Below are positions 33,804 through 42,244 of a stretch of DNA of 64,000 nucleotides, piece by piece. The stretch comes from Lichenicola sp964247755 (lineage in GTDB: Bacteria > Pseudomonadota > Alphaproteobacteria > Acetobacterales > Acetobacteraceae): the NCBI GenBank assembly GCA_964247755.1, contig CAXTVX010000003.1, forward strand, positions 62,001 to 126,000. Reading direction: 5' to 3'. The notes beneath the pieces were generated by a model. The model was not told the origin of the DNA. It searched no databases and saw only the letters and a program-made list of their open reading frames with translations. Position 1 is the first letter of the stretch. Each line of letters opens with the position of its first letter. Both the position numbers and the translations under genes were made by a program.

Positions 33804-34689
33804 GCGGGTGCCGGAGCCGCGCCGCCCCAGGCGCGTGCGCCGCCTGCGTCCGCTGCGTGACCGCACCAGGCCGCGTTTCCGCGGGCAGTCCTTCAACCGG
33901 CTGATCCCCAACATCCTGACCCTGATCGGGCTGTGCGCCGGCCTGATCGGCATCCGCGCCGCCATCAACGGCGGCTTCGGCGAAGCGGCGGTGGCGCTGG
34001 TGATCGCCGGCTTCATCGACGGCCTCGACGGCCGGATCGCCCGCCTGCTGCGCGCCACCAGCCGCTTCGGCGCCGAGTTCGACAGCCTGTCGGACTTCCT
34101 GTGCTTCGGCGTGGCCCCGGCGTTCATCCTCTACCTGTGGGCGATGCGAGCCGGCGGCCGCTACGGCTTCGTGCCCTGCATCCTGTATGCGGTGTGCATC
34201 GCGCTGCGCCTGGCACGCTTCAACGCCGGCTCCGACGACGACGCGCCCAAGGCGATGCCGCTGCACGCCTACGCCTACAACTTCTTCACCGGCGTGCCGG
34301 CGCCGGCCGCGGCCGGGCTTACCCTGTTTCCGCTGTTCGTCGGGCTGGAAGCGCACAAGCTCGCCCTGCCCTGGCTGATGGCCCTGTCGCGGCAGCCACT
34401 GCTGGTGGCGCCGATCCTGATCGGTGTGGCGCTGCTCAGCGTATCGACCCTGCCGCTGTGGAGCTTCAAGAACTTCAAGGTGCCGGCGCAGCTGGTGCTG
34501 CCGCTGATGCTGGGGGTCGGGCTCTACTTCACCGTGCTGGTCGCCGACCCGTGGACCGCGCTGGCGGCGGCAGGGTTGATCTATGCGGTGATGATCCCGT
34601 TCAGCCTGCGGAGCTATCGTCGGCTGCGCGCGGACGCGGAAGCGCTGCAGGAGGAAGTGCCGGAGGAGCCGGAGGGGGCGGCGGGCTGA
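33790..34689 (+). CDS. pssA: CDP-diacylglycerol-serine O-phosphatidyltransferase
   Basis: A 299-residue membrane enzyme that makes phosphatidylserine. The CDP-alcohol transferase motif is intact: DGRIAR, 8 residues, G, three residues, D, three residues, D, in FIDGLDGRIARLLRATSRFG and the next AEFDSLSD. About eight membrane helices are predicted by eye. The N-terminal ~30 residues are very basic (RRPRRVRRLRPLRDR), suggesting a ribosome- or membrane-bound leader. The 3' end overlaps the opposing HyfI-like gene by 89 nt, an unusually long convergent overlap. Confidence 0.95.
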   Translation: MPAFERVPEPRRPRRVRRLRPLRDRTRPRFRGQSFNRLIPNILTLIGLCAGLIGIRAAINGGFGEAAVALVIAGFIDGLDGRIARLLRATSRFGAEFDSLSDFLCFGVAPAFILYLWAMRAGGRYGFVPCILYAVCIALRLARFNAGSDDDAPKAMPLHAYAYNFFTGVPAPAAAGLTLFPLFVGLEAHKLALPWLMALSRQPLLVAPILIGVALLSVSTLPLWSFKNFKVPAQLVLPLMLGVGLYFTVLVADPWTALAAAGLIYAVMIPFSLRSYRRLRADAEALQEEVPEEPEGAAG

Positions 34690-35119
34690 GCGGCCGGGTG
34701 CTGCGCAGCGCGTCCAGGAGCAGGCAGAGACCGGCAAACACCGCGTCCGGCGAGGGCGGACAACCGGGGATGACCAGCGATACCGGCAGGCGGTCGCCGA
34801 TGCCGCCCGACACGGCGTAACCGTCCCGGAACGGGCCGCCGTCCAGCGCGCAGGCGCCGACCGCGACCAGCCATTTCGGCTCGGCCATGGCGTTCCAGGC
34901 CGCCTCGATCGCGCCGAGGAGGTTGCGGCCGACGGTGCCGCTCACCAGCAGCAGGTCGGCGTGACGCGGTGCCTCCACCAGGAGCAGCCCGACCGCATCG
35001 AGGCGCCCGTCCGCCAGCAGCGCCTCGATCTCCAGCCCGCAGCCGCCGCAGCCGCCGCCCTCGAGGTGCAGCATCGACAGCGGCGGGTGGCGTTCCTGCC
35101 GGAGCCCGATTCCGCTCAC
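34601..35119 (-). CDS. HyfI/NuoB-like FeS small subunit of an Ehr-type complex
   Basis: A 172-residue homologue of NuoB and the hydrogenase-4 small subunit. The four cysteines for the proximal [4Fe-4S] cluster are all present: Cys24 and Cys27 in GGGCGGCGLE, Cys90 in VGACALDGG and Cys120 in IPGCPPSP. It pairs with the large subunit upstream. The GTG start shares GTGA with that gene's stop. The C-terminal ~35 residues are a Pro-rich tail read antisense to pssA and probably not structured. It is the last gene of the six-gene operon. Confidence 0.88.
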   Translation of the reverse strand: MSGIGLRQERHPPLSMLHLEGGGCGGCGLEIEALLADGRLDAVGLLLVEAPRHADLLLVSGTVGRNLLGAIEAAWNAMAEPKWLVAVGACALDGGPFRDGYAVSGGIGDRLPVSLVIPGCPPSPDAVFAGLCLLLDALRSTRPLSPPPPPAPPALPPAALPRPRAADDSSAG

Positions 35120-36510
35120 TGGTCTGCCCCGGCCGAGGACAGTCCGAGCGACGCGCAGAGCAGCGGCAGCTCCTCGACGGGGAGTCCCTGCGCCAGCTCC
35201 TCCAGCATCGACCAGGAGGACCATACCGGATCGTGGACGTGCAGCGCCGACACCAGCCCCGCCTCCAGCCGCACCCAATGCCAGACCGTCCCGTGCACCG
35301 ACCCGGCCATCCCGATCCCCTCCGCGGTTACGACCACTGGTCCGGCCGGCCTAAGCGGCACCGCCTCCGCCGCCCCCGCCAGCCTCCGCCGGGCGAAGTC
35401 GATCGCTCCCCGACACCGGTCCAGCCGCTCGCGACAGCGGATCCAGACGTTGTCGGAGGACGAGCCGCCGAGGCGACGGGCGGCTGCCGGGTCGTCGAGC
35501 AGCGCGCGTCGCAGCGCCGGCAGCCCGACCTCGACCTGGTCCAGCGTTGCCGGCAACCCCCTCAGCCCGGCCGGGTCCGGAGAGCCGCCCGAACCGCCCG
35601 GCACCACCGCATCGAGCATCAGCCGATGCCCGAACGCCGCGACGCAGGCGACCAGCACCGCCTCGCGCAGCGTCGCCGCCAGGCCTGCGGCGCGGTCGAG
35701 GCCGGCGCGGCGGGCAACGCGGCCGAGATGGTGCAGGTGCACGGCGAGCCGTTCCGCTGCCGTCATGGCGTCCCGCAGGGCCTCCACCTCCGCCGGCACC
35801 ACCAGCGCCGAGGCGGTCTCCACCGCACGGGCAAACGCGCATTGGTGGGCGACGGCGGCCTGCGCGTCGATCCGCGCCACCAGGCGTGCCGCCGCCTGCG
35901 GATCGCGGCCGCGCGACAGGCCGACCACGCCGCGATGGCCGTGTCCCAGCAGCGGCTCGACCCGTCGGATTCGTTCGCCGTCCACGGTCAGGCGCAGCTG
36001 CGCCGGACCCTCCACGAGCCCCTGCACCGGGCCGATGCCGAGCTGGAATGCCCCGGCCGCCTCGTCCGCGGCGTCGAAGCGGAACCCGGGCGGCTCCGGC
36101 GGCCAGGCAGCCGGTCCGGGACGGGCGAACAGCGGTGCGGTCATGCCCCAATGGCCGTGGTCGAGCCAGGGGCGAAAATCGCGCGCGCCCATGGCCTCCA
36201 GTCCCCAAAGGTCGCGTACGATCCGCTCGCACACCGCCATCGCCGGGCGCGCCGGCGACAGGGCGAGGTAGCGGCGCGACTCGACCGCCACCGAGGCCAG
36301 CAGCGGCCTGTCCGGCTGCTCCAGGAACAGGGCGTGCACCGCCGTACCGTCGGACCACAGCGTCGCCAGCGGCAGGTGGTCGGCGTGCAGCCGCCCGGCG
36401 AGCTCGGCCCAGGCGGACGCGATGAGCTCGTAACGGAGCCCGCCTGCCGCCGGTACTGCGGCACCGGCCCGGATCAGCGCGGCGGCAGTGTCGCGCGGGC
36501 GTGCGGTCAA
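35116..36510 (-). CDS. HyfG/NuoCD-like large subunit lacking the [NiFe] cysteines
   Basis: A 464-residue fusion of a NuoC-like N-part (~25-140) and a NuoD/hydrogenase large-subunit part (~145-450) with AFQLGIGPVQGLVEGPAQL and LLGHGHRGV. The first metal motif, normally R-x-C-G-x-C, reads ARIDAQAAVAH (Asp215, Ala218). The second, normally DPCxxC, reads DPVWSSW (Val429, Ser432). All four NiFe ligands are therefore replaced, so it cannot be a hydrogenase. This defines the energy-converting hydrogenase-related (Ehr) class. TTG start, TTGA overlap. Confidence 0.88.
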   Translation of the reverse strand: MTARPRDTAAALIRAGAAVPAAGGLRYELIASAWAELAGRLHADHLPLATLWSDGTAVHALFLEQPDRPLLASVAVESRRYLALSPARPAMAVCERIVRDLWGLEAMGARDFRPWLDHGHWGMTAPLFARPGPAAWPPEPPGFRFDAADEAAGAFQLGIGPVQGLVEGPAQLRLTVDGERIRRVEPLLGHGHRGVVGLSRGRDPQAAARLVARIDAQAAVAHQCAFARAVETASALVVPAEVEALRDAMTAAERLAVHLHHLGRVARRAGLDRAAGLAATLREAVLVACVAAFGHRLMLDAVVPGGSGGSPDPAGLRGLPATLDQVEVGLPALRRALLDDPAAARRLGGSSSDNVWIRCRERLDRCRGAIDFARRRLAGAAEAVPLRPAGPVVVTAEGIGMAGSVHGTVWHWVRLEAGLVSALHVHDPVWSSWSMLEELAQGLPVEELPLLCASLGLSSAGADQ

Positions 36511-37826
36511 GGCGCCGACCCGCTGCCGGAGGCCGCCTCGCCGAGGTCCAGCAGCCAGCCGGACAGCGCGTTCGGCATCGCCAGGCCGAGCCAGCCCAGC
36601 AGCGCCAGCACCAGGACCCCGGACACGGCGGCCAAGCGTCCCTCCGGCCCGGCTGCCGGGCGGACGCGGCGCAGGGCGGACAACAGCAGCAGGGCGGTGC
36701 AGGCGAACGCCGCCAGCAGCAGCACCGCTGGCACCGGCGCCGCAGCGAACACCGCGGGGAGCAGCACGAAGCCGGCCAGGAACGGCCCGAACGGCGGCAT
36801 CCCCGCGATCGCCAGCACCGCCAGGCGACGCACCGGCGCGCCAGGCGATCCGTCCGCCGGCAGCAGCGCCACCGGAAGCGACAACGCCAGGAACAGCAGG
36901 ATCATCAGCGCCGCGGCAGCGCCGCTGCTGCCGCCGACGCCCAGGCCGACCACCGCCGCGCCGATCTGGACCGCCGCCGCCAGCGACAGCCGTTGGTCCA
37001 GTTCCCGCCGCGCCGGCATGAGGCAGACCGCCAGCAGCAGGCCGAGCATCCCGATCCCGATCAGCACGCTGTCGTCCGGAGCCGCCAGCAGGCGCAGCCG
37101 CAGCAGCACGTCCAGCACCGGAGCGGCCACCGGCACCGGCAGCAGGGCGCGCGCGATCCGGTCCCGCGTCGTCGCGCGCACCGGGCCGGCTCCCGTATCC
37201 GGCCCGACGGCGCAGATCCATGCCAGCAGCAGCAGCGGCAGCACCAGAAGCGCCAGCAGCGGACGGAGTGCTGCCGGCATCGCCGCACCTGCCTTGGTCC
37301 AGGCGGGCGGATGGCCGAGGCCGGCGCCGAGCACCGCCATCCCGAGCCAGGCAGTCAGCAGGATGGACGCGAGCAGCACCGCCTGCCGCCGGTAATGGTC
37401 GTGCAGCAGCGCCGCCCCTGCCAGGACCAGCGCTAACCCGGGCAGCATCAGGAACAGCGGCGCGGCGCGGCAGGCCAGGATGGCACCGCCGGTCACCAGC
37501 TGCGCCGCGACCTGCCAGCGCCGCCACCCGGGACCGCCCGACATGCGTTGCGCGGATGCGGTGCGGACCGAGACCAGCAGCCACGGCACGCTCACCAGCA
37601 GCGCCAGCGACCGGGCCAGCCGGTCGTCGAGCCAGATCGTCACGGATGCCGGACCCGCCGCCCCGGCTGGCCAGGCGAGGTCCGAGGCGGCCAGCAGCAC
37701 CGTCGAGCCGGCGGCGACGACCGCGCCGGCCGCCACCAGTCGGTCGCCGACACGCCCGGGCGCGAGTGCCAGCAGCGGGCCGGCGAGCAGCGGCCAGGCC
37801 ACCGCGGCCGGAACCAGCCCGGTCAC
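36507..37826 (-). CDS. HyfF/NuoN-like antiporter-type membrane subunit
   Basis: A 439-residue, almost entirely hydrophobic protein with about 12-14 membrane helices, of the Mrp-antiporter/NuoL-M-N class. A Lys-containing helix region is seen in PPAWTKAGAAMPAALRPLL, and AGMPPFGPFLAGFVLLP corresponds to the conserved block of the family. It probably conducts protons or sodium ions. The GTG start overlaps the HyfE-like stop as GTGA, and its stop overlaps the next start as TTGA. It is somewhat shorter and more divergent than canonical HyfF. Confidence 0.85.
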   Translation of the reverse strand: MTGLVPAAVAWPLLAGPLLALAPGRVGDRLVAAGAVVAAGSTVLLAASDLAWPAGAAGPASVTIWLDDRLARSLALLVSVPWLLVSVRTASAQRMSGGPGWRRWQVAAQLVTGGAILACRAAPLFLMLPGLALVLAGAALLHDHYRRQAVLLASILLTAWLGMAVLGAGLGHPPAWTKAGAAMPAALRPLLALLVLPLLLLAWICAVGPDTGAGPVRATTRDRIARALLPVPVAAPVLDVLLRLRLLAAPDDSVLIGIGMLGLLLAVCLMPARRELDQRLSLAAAVQIGAAVVGLGVGGSSGAAAALMILLFLALSLPVALLPADGSPGAPVRRLAVLAIAGMPPFGPFLAGFVLLPAVFAAAPVPAVLLLAAFACTALLLLSALRRVRPAAGPEGRLAAVSGVLVLALLGWLGLAMPNALSGWLLDLGEAASGSGSAP

Positions 37827-38437
37827 GACCCGGCCGGCGCGGTTGCCCTGATCCGGACCAGGACGCACAGGCAGGCAGCCTGGAACAGCAGGATCGTCGC
37901 CAGGGCAAGACCGCCGGTTCCCGGCAGCAGGCATGCCGCGAGGACCAGGGCGTCGCCGGCGAGCAGCAGGGAGCCGGTCCCGCCAACGGTGTAGGTCCCG
38001 CCGACCGCGTAGGTCCCGCCGACCGTGGAGCGGGCACCGGCCGCGCCGAGCAGACCTGTCAGGGTGGCGGAGACGCACACCGTCAGCAGCCCGCGCGGCA
38101 TGCCGATCCCGGGCACGATCCATGCCGTCAGCGCGACCAGCGCCAGCCCGGCCAGCAGCCAACCCGCTTCCCCGGGCCGGTGCTGCCACGCAATCCCGGC
38201 ACCACCGCGACGGAGCAGGACCACCAGCACGGCCAGCTGCAGCAGCGACGCCGCGAGCCCGACCAGGCAGCGCCCCTCGCCCGCCCTGCCGCCCTGGCCG
38301 GCGGTGGCCGCGGCGAGAAGGCAGCCCGACAACAACAGCGTGTGCAGCGCCAGCCTCCGCGGCCAGTCGCGGTCGGACGCCGGGCGCACGAACAGCAGCG
38401 ACAGCACCAGCAGGCCGTCCGGCAGCAGGAGGCTCAT
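37823..38437 (-). CDS. HyfE-like membrane subunit
   Basis: A 204-residue membrane protein with six or so hydrophobic helices, placed where hyfE lies in hydrogenase-4-type operons. It is longer than NuoK. A repeated hexapeptide near residues 139-156 (variants of TVGGTY, three copies) is encoded by an 18-bp tandem repeat and interrupts the hydrophobic pattern. Assignment rests mainly on position and topology because HyfE proteins have few invariant residues. ATGA and GTGA overlaps tie it to both neighbours. Confidence 0.78.
   Translation of the reverse strand: MSLLLPDGLLVLSLLFVRPASDRDWPRRLALHTLLLSGCLLAAATAGQGGRAGEGRCLVGLAASLLQLAVLVVLLRRGGAGIAWQHRPGEAGWLLAGLALVALTAWIVPGIGMPRGLLTVCVSATLTGLLGAAGARSTVGGTYAVGGTYTVGGTGSLLLAGDALVLAACLLPGTGGLALATILLFQAACLCVLVRIRATAPAGS
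37977..38030. repeat. Three-copy 18-bp tandem repeat inside the HyfE-like gene
   Basis: Three adjacent 18-nt units, each starting GTCCCGCC on the plus strand (37977-37994, 37995-38012, 38013-38030), differ by a few bases. They encode three versions of a Gly-Thr-rich hexapeptide on the minus strand. The repeat is in frame, so copy-number changes would not break the gene. Confidence 0.85.
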
Positions 38438-39354
38438 CCCGCGCCATGCCCGATGGCGAGCAGCAGCGGCGCCAGCAGGCCGGACAGCACCGACAGCCCT
38501 GCCAGCCGACGTCGTGCCGCGGCGGTGGCGACCAGGCCGCGCATCCCGCCCAACACGATACCGCCGCCGAGCAGCCGCAGCACCCAGAACACGAGGCCGA
38601 GCAGCCAGTGCAGCGGCCCAGACTGCGCCACTGCCACCGTGCCCGGCAGCAGCAGCGCGGTGAGCAGGTCGATCCAGACCACCGTCTGCACGGCCGACTG
38701 CAGCCGGAACAGCAGGAGGTCCGGCCCGGACAACGGTTCCGACAGCGCCGTCCCGCCGCCCCCTGCGGAGAGCGCCGCCAAGCCCAGGCAGACGGCCGGC
38801 ATCAGCCCTGCGCCTTGGCGGAGGTCCGACAGCAGAGGCTGCAGTCCGGTGCCGCCGGCGGCCGAGGACAGCGCCAGGATCCCGAGTGCGCAGCCGGGCA
38901 CGGCCAGCAGCAGCCCGGTCGCGGCGGACACGGCAGCCAGGCCGGGCGCCGCGATGCCCGCATCCAGCGCGCCCAGCAGCAGCACGACCCGGCCGGCGGC
39001 GAGCAGCAGCAGGATCGTCACGAGGTCGGCCCAGGGCGCGGTCGGAAGCCCGGACGCGAACGACGGCACCAGCGCTGCCGCCGACAACGCAGCCGACAGC
39101 GACAACAGCGGCGCCAGCGCCGACACCTGCGACCCGCCGCCGGCGCGCACCGGCTGCTTGCGCATCAGGGCGCCCAGGCTGCGCCAGGACAGCGCCATCT
39201 CCCCCACGACGCCCGGCGCGGTCCGGCGGCGCCCGGACATCAGGCGGGCGACGCCGTCCGACAGCGGCGGCAGCAGCGGCGCCACGGCGATCGTCAGCGC
39301 CAGGTGCAGCACCAGGGCGGCAGTCCCCAGCAGCAGGACCGGCAGCAGGCTCAT
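38434..39354 (-). CDS. HyfC/NuoH-like membrane subunit
   Basis: A 306-residue membrane protein with about eight helices. The stretch PPLSDGVARLMSGRRRTAPG resembles the cytoplasmic loop after helix 1 of NuoH/HyfC, although the usual KG and EP residues are altered. In NuoH-type proteins this subunit links the peripheral FeS arm to the antiporter-like arm. ATGA overlaps connect it to the genes on both sides. Sequence identity to canonical HyfC is evidently low; the call relies on order, length and loop pattern. Confidence 0.82.
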   Translation of the reverse strand: MSLLPVLLLGTAALVLHLALTIAVAPLLPPLSDGVARLMSGRRRTAPGVVGEMALSWRSLGALMRKQPVRAGGGSQVSALAPLLSLSAALSAAALVPSFASGLPTAPWADLVTILLLLAAGRVVLLLGALDAGIAAPGLAAVSAATGLLLAVPGCALGILALSSAAGGTGLQPLLSDLRQGAGLMPAVCLGLAALSAGGGGTALSEPLSGPDLLLFRLQSAVQTVVWIDLLTALLLPGTVAVAQSGPLHWLLGLVFWVLRLLGGGIVLGGMRGLVATAAARRRLAGLSVLSGLLAPLLLAIGHGAG

Positions 39355-41240
39355 GACCCGGGATGCCGGACCGACCACGCCAGCACCGCCGCAAGCAGCG
39401 CCAGGGCCAGCACGCCGCCGCGATGATGCAGCAGGCCGGACAGCATCGCGGCCACGCGTCGCGACGACGCGACGGCGCGCCGCAGCCGCCGACGCACCAC
39501 GTGCCTCGCCTGGTCGCCTCGTCCCTGCCACGCCGTGCCCCCAAGTGCTGACACGAGTGCCGACAGCAGCGCATGCGGCAGCGTCGCCGGCCCGACCTGC
39601 GTCGCCGGGTCGCCGAACGGCAGCCAGGGCGGCGGCGGTGCCGCACCACCCTCCCAGGACGCGGCATGGCGCACCGGGCGCTCCCGGAGGAGACGGCGGA
39701 CCCATACCGGAAGCCACACCGCCAGCAGCCCGAGCAGCAGCAGCGGAAGCGGCGACAGGCTCGCGGTGTCGCCGGGAGACACCAGCCGGAACACGGGCAG
39801 GTCGCCGGCGGCGTCGGAAGCCAGTGCCAGCCGCAACGGGGCCAGGGTGCGCAACCAGGCTCCCGGCAGCAGCCCGAGCAACAGAGGCACCGCCAGCAGC
39901 GCGCACAGCGCCCGCACCAGCACGGGCGGGATGTCGAGCGCTGCCGCGCCGCGTGGGGTGCGGGGCCGTCCCAGCACCGCGACGGCGGCCAGGCGCAGCC
40001 AGCCGACCAGGCACAAGGCGGCCGACACCACCACGGCCAGCACGGCGATGAACATCGACGGCCCGAAGGCACCGCCCTGCCGGGCCATCGCCAGCGCGTC
40101 CTGCAGCAGCAGCCACAGCCCCGCGAAGGCGCCGGCCGGGAACAGGAACCCGAGCATCGCCGCACAGCCGCCGCCCAGCAGCGACGCGCGCGGCATCGAC
40201 TGCGCCAGCCCGCCCAGCCGTCCGAGCGCGCCGGCGCCCGCCTCCGCTTCCATCGCCTGCGCCAGCACCAGCGCGGCGAGCCCGCCCAGGACCTGCATCG
40301 GCAGCAGCAGCAGCACGGCATCCAGCGCCGTGCCTGCCAGCACCGGCAGGTCGTCGGCACGTGCCACCAGGCAGAGCCCGACCGCCGCCGCCATCATCCC
40401 GGCCGGCACCGACGCCAGCATTCCGACTGCAGGGCGAAGCCGGCCGGATCCCATCGCGTCGCTCCCCGCCCGCAGCGCCCCGAGGAGGCCGACCACGACC
40501 AGCACCACGCCCGGAGCGGCCGGCAGCGCCGTTCCCGGCAGGTCGAGCAGGAGGCGAAGAAGCAGGAACATCCCGAGCAGGGTCGCCAGCACCGGGGCCC
40601 AGGGCGGCGCCACCGTGTGCAGCCGCCGATGCCAGCCCTCGCAGGGCCAGGTCCCGAGCAAGGGCACGGCAGCGGCGATCGCCAGCAGCGGGAACAGCAT
40701 CGAGCCGGCGGACACGGCCGGGTCGCCGCGCAGCCTGGCGAAGCCGGCGTCGGCCAGCCGGACGGCGGGGGCGGCGGCGCCGAGCAGCCGGGTACAGGCA
40801 CCGAGCAGCGCTGCGCCGGCAAACACGGGGATGCGTCCGGTGCCGAGGCCGCCGGCGCTGCGGGCAAGAACCGCGATCGTCAGGATGCCGCCGAGGGCCA
40901 GCAGGAACGCATCCCCCGACAGCATCGTCAGTACCAGGCCGGACAGGCACAGCCGCAACCGGCCCCGGTCGCGCGGCAGCTGCGGCACCGCTGCCTCGAC
41001 GAAACCCGCCGATGCGAAGCCGAGGAGCAGGAACGATGCGGACAACTGGTCCAGCTGGATGCCGCCGCCGCCGGCGAACCCGACCGGAACCGGCAGCGCG
41101 GCGCTTTGTCCGTCCACCAGGGCCAGCAGCGACAACGCCGCGCCGAGCATCGGCGTCAGCGCCGCCGACGGCCCGGATGCGGGCACGCCTGGCTTGCGAA
41201 GCACCGCAACCGTCCCCGAAACGGCCAGGACGGCCAGCAC
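39351..41240 (-). CDS. HyfB/NuoL-like antiporter-type membrane subunit
   Basis: A 629-residue membrane protein, first gene of the Ehr-type operon. The N-domain carries GGIQLDQLSASFLLLGF, and the mid-region has LLGTWPCEGWHRRLHTVAPPWAP, which aligns with the conserved WL-P-A-H-x-x-A-P block of NuoL/M/HyfB. About 14-16 helices are likely. The C-terminal 100 residues include a soluble Arg-rich segment before a last helix. GTG at 41240 is the first conventional start, but an in-frame CTG at 41273 follows a perfect AGGAGG and may be the real start. Confidence 0.85.
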   Translation of the reverse strand: MLAVLAVSGTVAVLRKPGVPASGPSAALTPMLGAALSLLALVDGQSAALPVPVGFAGGGGIQLDQLSASFLLLGFASAGFVEAAVPQLPRDRGRLRLCLSGLVLTMLSGDAFLLALGGILTIAVLARSAGGLGTGRIPVFAGAALLGACTRLLGAAAPAVRLADAGFARLRGDPAVSAGSMLFPLLAIAAAVPLLGTWPCEGWHRRLHTVAPPWAPVLATLLGMFLLLRLLLDLPGTALPAAPGVVLVVVGLLGALRAGSDAMGSGRLRPAVGMLASVPAGMMAAAVGLCLVARADDLPVLAGTALDAVLLLLPMQVLGGLAALVLAQAMEAEAGAGALGRLGGLAQSMPRASLLGGGCAAMLGFLFPAGAFAGLWLLLQDALAMARQGGAFGPSMFIAVLAVVVSAALCLVGWLRLAAVAVLGRPRTPRGAAALDIPPVLVRALCALLAVPLLLGLLPGAWLRTLAPLRLALASDAAGDLPVFRLVSPGDTASLSPLPLLLLGLLAVWLPVWVRRLLRERPVRHAASWEGGAAPPPPWLPFGDPATQVGPATLPHALLSALVSALGGTAWQGRGDQARHVVRRRLRRAVASSRRVAAMLSGLLHHRGGVLALALLAAVLAWSVRHPGS

Positions 41241-41277
41241 CAGGACCAGACCGATCAGGATCAGAAGGCTCAGGCAG

Positions 41278-41283
41278 GCCTCC
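41278..41283 (-). promoter_or_regulatory. Strong ribosome site pointing to a CTG start for the HyfB-like gene
   Basis: AGGAGG on the minus strand lies 5 nt before an in-frame CTG (41271-41273). The frame is open upstream to a TAG but offers no ATG, GTG or TTG until 41240, which itself has no ribosome site. Use of CTG would add 11 hydrophobic residues completing the first membrane helix. Confidence 0.5.
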
Positions 41284-41386
41284 TGCGGCAGGCTGGTGTC
41301 GGTTCGAACGCCTGGAGGCTACCGCCGTCCCGGCACCCCGGCCAGTCCCGTTGCGCGCCGGAAGGCCGACCCTCAGCCGGTATCCG

Positions 41387-42244
41387 TCACAGCATGGCGA
41401 GCGGCACCTTGGCGGTTGGCGGCGGGAATCCCCGGTCCAGCTCAGCCAGGTCCTCCGGACCCAGCACCAGGGACGCGGCGGCGGCGTTCTCGCGCAGGTG
41501 CCGGAGGTTCCCCGCCTTGGGGATGCTGATGACGTTGGGCAACCGCAGGGTCCAGGCCAGCGCGACCTGGGCCGGCGTGACGCCATGACGCGTCGCGACG
41601 CTGCCCAGCACCGGATGACGCAGCAGCCGCCCGCCCTGCCCGACCGGCGAATACGCCATCAGCGGGATGCCCTGGCGCACCGAATAGTTCAGGAGGTCGT
41701 GCTCGATGCCGCGGTGCTCAAGGTTGTAGAGCACCTGGTTGGTGGCGCAGCCGCGCGGCCGGGCGATGCCACCGAACTCCGCCAGGTCGTCGACGTCGAA
41801 GTTCGACACTCCCCATTCGCGAATCAGCCCCTCGACCCGGAGCGTCTCGAACGCCTCGATCGTTTCGGCGAGCGACGTGCCGCCACGCCAGTGCAGCAGG
41901 TAGATGTCGATCCGGTCGACGCCGAGCCGGGTCAGGCTCTGCCGGCACGCCTTGGGGATCTCGGTCCGGGTGGCGTGGCTGGGCAGCACCTTGGTCACCA
42001 GCGTCACGCGGTCGCGCTGGCCGGCGATCGCCTCGCCGACCAGCGACTCGGCAGCGCCGTCGCCATACATCTCGGCGGTGTCGATCAGGGTCATGCCAAG
42101 CTCGATGCCGGCGCGCAGGCTGTCCAGCTCGACGCGCCGACGGGACCGGTCCTCGCCCATGCGCCAAGTGCCCTGCCCCAGGCCCGGGACGTGGCTCCCG
42201 TCCGGCAGCCTGACCGGACGCCCGACCGTGGCCGGCTCGGTCAT
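41387..42244 (-). CDS. Aldo/keto reductase
   Basis: A 285-residue NADPH-dependent oxidoreductase with a TIM barrel. The catalytic tetrad is Asp55 and Tyr60 (LIDTAEMYGDG), Lys85 (LVTKVLP) and His118 (YLLHWRG). The cofactor-binding part includes ISIPKAGNLRHLREN. Family members reduce small aldehydes and ketones; the substrate is not evident. The ATG overlaps the stop of a 58-codon gene as ATGA, so its translation depends on that small gene. Confidence 0.92.
   Translation of the reverse strand: MTEPATVGRPVRLPDGSHVPGLGQGTWRMGEDRSRRRVELDSLRAGIELGMTLIDTAEMYGDGAAESLVGEAIAGQRDRVTLVTKVLPSHATRTEIPKACRQSLTRLGVDRIDIYLLHWRGGTSLAETIEAFETLRVEGLIREWGVSNFDVDDLAEFGGIARPRGCATNQVLYNLEHRGIEHDLLNYSVRQGIPLMAYSPVGQGGRLLRHPVLGSVATRHGVTPAQVALAWTLRLPNVISIPKAGNLRHLRENAAAASLVLGPEDLAELDRGFPPPTAKVPLAML

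Noticed and set aside
35116..38037. A single 973-codon frame covering the large subunit and sequence upstream
   Set aside because: Only the part from 36510 down has protein-like composition. Upstream, the HyfF-like and HyfE-like genes occupy other frames with clear membrane helices.
34601..41273. Functional [NiFe] hydrogenase or formate hydrogenlyase
   Set aside because: All four NiFe cysteines are replaced, and no maturation (hyp) or formate dehydrogenase genes are present in the window.
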